Shown piece by piece: positions 60,835-64,000 of a DNA stretch of 64,000 nt. The first letter of the stretch is position 1. The number at the start of each line of letters is the position of its first letter. The stretch spans positions 124,001 through 188,000 of the forward strand of contig CAXBEV010000005.1 of NCBI GenBank assembly GCA_963974935.1, read 5' to 3'. The notes beneath the pieces were generated by a model, which saw only the letters and a list, made by a program, of their open reading frames with translations, was not told the origin of the DNA and did no database searches. A program made the position numbers and the translations under genes. Source of the stretch: UBA4479 sp963974935 (GTDB lineage Bacteria; Pseudomonadota; Alphaproteobacteria; Rhodospirillales; Casp-alpha2).

Positions 60835-62397
60835 TTAGCCCCGCAATCTCGCCAGTTCATCTCCGTAACCTGCGGGGTCGATGCGGATATCGAGCAGTTT
60901 ACGCCCGGGTTTGCTCAGCGCACGCTTGAGCGCGTCCGCATCTTCAATCACCTCGGACGCCCAGCCCAATGTTTGCGCGACGGCGGCATAGTCAATCAGC
61001 GGCGAGCGCACGCCGACGCTCGGGCGTTGTTGGCGCTGTTGTTTGATGTCGATCAGCGACAGGGCGGCATCGTTGATCACACAAAGCGTGATATCCAAAT
61101 CAAGCTCGGACGCCGTTGCCAGTTCGCCCAAACACATCGCCAGGCCGCCATCACCCGTGTAGGCGATCACGGGCACGTCGGGTTCGGCCAATTTTGACGC
61201 AATCGCGGCGGGCAGGGCATAGCCCATGCTCGACAATCCATTTGATTTCAAAATGCCGAACGGCTTGCTACTCGGCCATAGGCCGAACACGGCGAACATG
61301 TGGGCGCCGGCGTCGAGACAAAGCCGCGTCGCCGGGTCCACAACCTCAGTCATCGCTTGGACCACATGTGCATTCGAAAATCCATTTCCGCGGGGTGTAT
61401 AGATGTCGTTCATGTGCCTGCGTAAGGTCGCGATATCGTCGCGCTGCCAAGCGCTGTGCAGTTTGGGTTTTAGAGCGGCCAAGGTGCTGGACAGGTCGCC
61501 GGTAACTGCGAAAGCGACGGGGACTCTCGGGTTCGTCGGGGCGGCTTCGCTCAGCATCAACACCGGCGCGAGGGTGTCCGGCCAAGTGCCTGGAATGCAC
61601 TCGATGGCGTCGAATCCAATGCCGATAATCAGATCGGCGTCGCTGAGCGCCTTGTTCTCGCCCGAAGCCCCCGTGAACGGACCGATGAAGTGGGGCACCT
61701 CGGCATTGATGACACCGCTCGCTTTATACGTCGTGAAGCACACTGCGCCTAAAGCGTCCGCAAACGCGCGCACCGCGTCACCATGCGCACGGGCTTCAAG
61801 GCCAACGATGATCGCGGGCTTCTGGCTCGCCGCCAACATCGCTGAGGCGCCATCGACATCGGTGGAGGTCGGCTCGATGGCGGGGAGGTGGGGCACAGGC
61901 TCGAACGCCCGCGCTTCGGCAGCCGCATCCCCCGCTGTCAATTCCACGACGACCGGGCCTTCCGGGGCGTTCATGCTTTGCGTCAGCAGCGAGTTCAGTG
62001 TGGCGGCGCCGACATCCGGGCGAAGCTGCGCGGTTCTTCGGGCCAGCGGCGCATAGACGGCTTGCTGGTCGAAATGTTGATGTAGGCTCGACGCCGGACC
62101 ATCGATAAACAGCACCATCGGAGATCGCTCTAGGCTGGCATAGGCGATGCCGTTGACCGCGCTTGATGCGCCCGGCCCGACGCCGACCAGCACTGCGCCC
62201 GGTGCGCGAGTCAGCTCGCCGGTGACCGCCGCCATGATGCTGGCCGCCGCTTCGGTACGGGCCAACGTAAACGGCATGTCGGCGCGTTTCGCCGCGTCCA
62301 TGATATCGAGGCTGGACCCACCACCCGGTATGCCAAATACGCGCGCGACCCCGTGATGCTTCAGCGCGCGCGCAATTTCGTCCGCAAGCGTGCCCAT
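60835..62397 (-). CDS. Thiamine diphosphate-dependent enzyme (acetolactate synthase-like)
   Basis: A 520-residue three-domain ThDP enzyme. The N-terminal Pyr domain has GVARVFGIPGGGSSLDIMDA and the activating Glu in LARTEAAASIMA. The central domain follows, then the PP domain with YTGDGGLAMCLGELATASELDLDITLCVIND. It resembles acetolactate synthase large subunits and decarboxylases such as benzoylformate decarboxylase. No small subunit gene is present, so a catabolic decarboxylase or ligase role is likely. Overlap TGATG couples it to the RraA-like gene. Confidence 0.85.
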   Translation of the reverse strand: MGTLADEIARALKHHGVARVFGIPGGGSSLDIMDAAKRADMPFTLARTEAAASIMAAVTGELTRAPGAVLVGVGPGASSAVNGIAYASLERSPMVLFIDGPASSLHQHFDQQAVYAPLARRTAQLRPDVGAATLNSLLTQSMNAPEGPVVVELTAGDAAAEARAFEPVPHLPAIEPTSTDVDGASAMLAASQKPAIIVGLEARAHGDAVRAFADALGAVCFTTYKASGVINAEVPHFIGPFTGASGENKALSDADLIIGIGFDAIECIPGTWPDTLAPVLMLSEAAPTNPRVPVAFAVTGDLSSTLAALKPKLHSAWQRDDIATLRRHMNDIYTPRGNGFSNAHVVQAMTEVVDPATRLCLDAGAHMFAVFGLWPSSKPFGILKSNGLSSMGYALPAAIASKLAEPDVPVIAYTGDGGLAMCLGELATASELDLDITLCVINDAALSLIDIKQQRQQRPSVGVRSPLIDYAAVAQTLGWASEVIEDADALKRALSKPGRKLLDIRIDPAGYGDELARLRG

Positions 62398-63041
62398 CAG
62401 ATATTTCCGAACTTTTTCATGGCGTCTGAAAACGATAGGCCGCCCCTGATCGCATCTTCGGCTTTGCGGTCCTCAAGGGTGAACGTCTCCGCCATCGTGA
62501 TGACGTCGTCGAGCACGCCCGCCGGCACCGCCAGAATTCCCGTATCGTCGGCGACGATCCAGTCTGCGTTGCTGATCAGCACGCCATCGACCACGATGGT
62601 GCCGCCGATCTCGGCAACTCGCAGCCGATGCCGCCCCGTGGTCGGCACCAGATGGCGGGTAAACACATTAAAGCCCGCGGCCGCCGTTTCGTCGGCATCG
62701 CGGGCGCCGCCGTCGACGGCGATTCCGGCAATGCCTTTGTGCGCAGCCGCCAATGACGCCATACCGCCCCACGTCGAATACGGGACTCCGTCGGCCGCGA
62801 CGACGATGACCTCACCAGGGGCCGCGGCATCAATCATTGCACCGACACGAAAATCTGCAGACGCAAAGGTGCCATAGGGGCCGCTTTCTTCGCGCACCGT
62901 GCGCGCCGGTCCACAAAATCGCATCCCCGGTTTGACCGCTTTCAAATTGACCAGCGTTTGATTTGGACAGTCGACCCGGTCCAACGCATTGGCCAATGTC
63001 GATGTGGCGAGCGCGCCCAGTCTCTTTGCGATGTCTTGCAT
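62397..63041 (-). CDS. RraA-like protein (HMG/CHA aldolase family)
   Basis: A 214-residue protein: LGALATSTLANALDRV, PGMRFCGPARTVRE, GEVIVVAADGVPYSTWGG, GIAGIAVDGGARDADE, and GVLISNADWIVADDTGILAVPAG. These are motifs of the RraA/4-hydroxy-4-methyl-2-oxoglutarate aldolase fold; the GGxxRD-like DGGARD holds the metal and substrate site of the aldolases. The ATG at 63041 has GGGGGA upstream and is preferred to 63053. It forms an operon with the ThDP enzyme. Confidence 0.87.
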   Translation of the reverse strand: MQDIAKRLGALATSTLANALDRVDCPNQTLVNLKAVKPGMRFCGPARTVREESGPYGTFASADFRVGAMIDAAAPGEVIVVAADGVPYSTWGGMASLAAAHKGIAGIAVDGGARDADETAAAGFNVFTRHLVPTTGRHRLRVAEIGGTIVVDGVLISNADWIVADDTGILAVPAGVLDDVITMAETFTLEDRKAEDAIRGGLSFSDAMKKFGNI

Positions 63042-63134
63042 ATAATCCCCCATGTTTGACGGCAGCTTAGCCGCTGTTGCGCTGCCCGACCATCTTCAAA
63101 AGGCGTCGCGATAATATCTAGCCCCCCCCATCCC

Positions 63135-63232
63135 GCGTCATCCTGAACTTGATTCAGGATCCACTGCTAGGTAAACGCCCCAGCCGCCGTGTTCGTACAT
63201 CCAAAGATCCTGAATCAAGTTCAGGATGACGC
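63135..63232. repeat. Nested palindromic repeat, family B, copy 2
   Basis: GCGTCATCCTGAACTTGATT and its reverse complement flank a 58-base centre; the same arms as the copy at 26969. It fills part of the gap between the divergent RraA and PrpD-like genes. Beyond it, to 63429, I see only a GGGAG ribosome binding site. Confidence 0.85.
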
Positions 63233-63429
63233 ACGGGGTGGATGACGCAGGTGGAGGGCAACTTTCAATATCCGGGACCTTCGAGGGGTACGCCGAGTTC
63301 AAAGTATTGTGCCCAGCGGGCATCACATGGAATTTGTCGTCTGCTCTAGGGTGTGATGAAATAGTCGACAAATCGGTCGTCATGAACCGAACGTTAAAAA
63401 GTAAATATGGAACATTTGGGAGACATCCA

Positions 63430-64000
63430 ATGACGGACATTAGCCGCCGACTTGCCGACTTTGCTGCGGGCCTACATTACGAAGACTTGCCCGCCGAGGT
63501 CGTTGAACGCACCAAGCTTCTTATTCTCGATACCGCCGGCATCATGGTTCGCGCCCGCAATGATGCGGAGTCGACGCCGGCCATGGTCCGCGCGATTGAA
63601 CGGTTGGGTCTGGCGACTGGCGATTGCGCCGTGCCGGGCGACGTAAAAACTTATGCGCCCTCCGCAGCAGCCTTGCTGAACGGTACCCTCGCGCACTCGT
63701 TAGACTTTGACGACACGCACGCGGAAGCGTCTTTGCATTCATCTGCACCCATCGTGCCTGCCGCGTTGGCGGCGGCTGAAATGATGGGCGCGTCGGGCAA
63801 AGACCTGATCGCCGCCTGCGTCGCCGGCTATGAAGTGCAGATCCGCCTGTCGTTGGCGCTCGGGCCGTCGGATCATTACGATCGCGGCTATCATCCGACT
63901 GCGACCTGCGGCATCTTTGGGGCCGTGGCGGCGGCGGGCAAATTACTCGGCATGGACGCTGATCAGATCGACAGCGGATTCGGGATCGCGCTGTCGCAAT
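63430..64000 (+). CDS. MmgE/PrpD family protein, N-terminal part (runs off the window)
   Basis: The open frame starts at ATG 63430 behind GGGAG and is open to the window end (190 codons). ISRRLADFAAGLHYEDLPAEVVERTKLLILDTAGIM, LLNGTLAHSLDFDDTH, SLHSSAPIVPAALAAAE and YHPTATCGIFGAVAAAGKLLG are typical of the MmgE/PrpD family, which includes 2-methylcitrate dehydratase and related hydro-lyases. The substrate is unknown. It is divergent from the RraA/ThDP enzyme pair and may belong to the same catabolic set. Confidence 0.88.
   Translation, partial: MTDISRRLADFAAGLHYEDLPAEVVERTKLLILDTAGIMVRARNDAESTPAMVRAIERLGLATGDCAVPGDVKTYAPSAAALLNGTLAHSLDFDDTHAEASLHSSAPIVPAALAAAEMMGASGKDLIAACVAGYEVQIRLSLALGPSDHYDRGYHPTATCGIFGAVAAAGKLLGMDADQIDSGFGIALSQ

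Overview
The window is a GC-rich bacterial chromosome segment with ordinary core genes. Gene order and protein style point to an alphaproteobacterium of the Rhodospirillales kind. Pointers are the blocks rpsF-rpsR-DUF2232-rplI, fabD-fabG-acpP-fabF-mltG-yicC-gmk, lptF-lptG-lptD-surA-pdxA-rsmA and ppk-ppx-hda-purM-purN, a short DnaA-like Hda protein, and an S6 with a long charged tail. This is inferred from synteny and protein features; no rRNA is present to settle it. I saw no tRNA, rRNA, CRISPR array, transposase or prophage gene.

Layout. 0-4.3 kb: start of dnaB with an array of DnaA-box-like sites, cyclopropane fatty acid synthase, and the S6-S18-membrane protein-L9 operon. 4.3-6.3 kb: a visibly AT-rich islet with a PAS-type protein, a secreted Cys-rich repeat protein and a small membrane protein. 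6.4-13.5 kb: fatty acid synthesis cluster continuing to mltG, yicC and gmk, interrupted by an opposite-strand SDR gene. 13.5-21.6 kb: outer membrane LPS transport and assembly operon. 21.7-24.2 kb: DmdC-like acyl-CoA dehydrogenase and an AsmA-like protein. 24.3-31.1 kb: a stress and metal neighbourhood (YaaA, ArsC-like protein, a self-contained cupin/ArsR/SRPBCC cassette, rhodanese plus chromate transporter, and a bufferin operon bufA2-bufB-bufC). 31.2-38.2 kb: FAD oxidase, Sua5/TsaC, CysQ, then the AmmeMemoRadiSam system as a MEMO-AMMECR1 fusion, a FecR-domain protein and the radical SAM enzyme. 38.2-50 kb: flippase-like membrane protein, pepA-holC, a cyclase, MFS transporter, BtuF-like protein, ABC-F ATPase, SEL1 repeat protein, GST and RNase D. 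50-60.3 kb: ppx, ppk, SDR, hda, AI-2E transporter family, DUF2066, purM-purN, ndk. 60.4-64 kb: NIPSNAP protein, a ThDP enzyme with an RraA-like partner, and the start of an MmgE/PrpD gene.

The intergenic DNA carries five families of nested palindromic repeats, nine copies in all. The largest family (four copies of about 90 bp) sits 2 to 12 bases downstream of stop codons of minus-strand genes.

Points most worth a second look: a probable ATT start codon for purM behind a perfect Shine-Dalgarno; a decayed second copy of the ArsC-like gene tail flanking the cupin/ArsR/SRPBCC cassette, with two 14-bp operators built into that cassette's promoter; a bufferin operon next to a chromate transporter; the MEMO-AMMECR1 fusion facing a FecR gene and a possibly leaderless radical SAM gene; three RPLGxLF motifs about 50 residues apart in the LptD N-terminus; and three tandem DnaA-box-like 9-mers before dnaB. 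Start positions below were often moved downstream from the longest reading frame when that frame began at TTG or GTG without a ribosome binding site.
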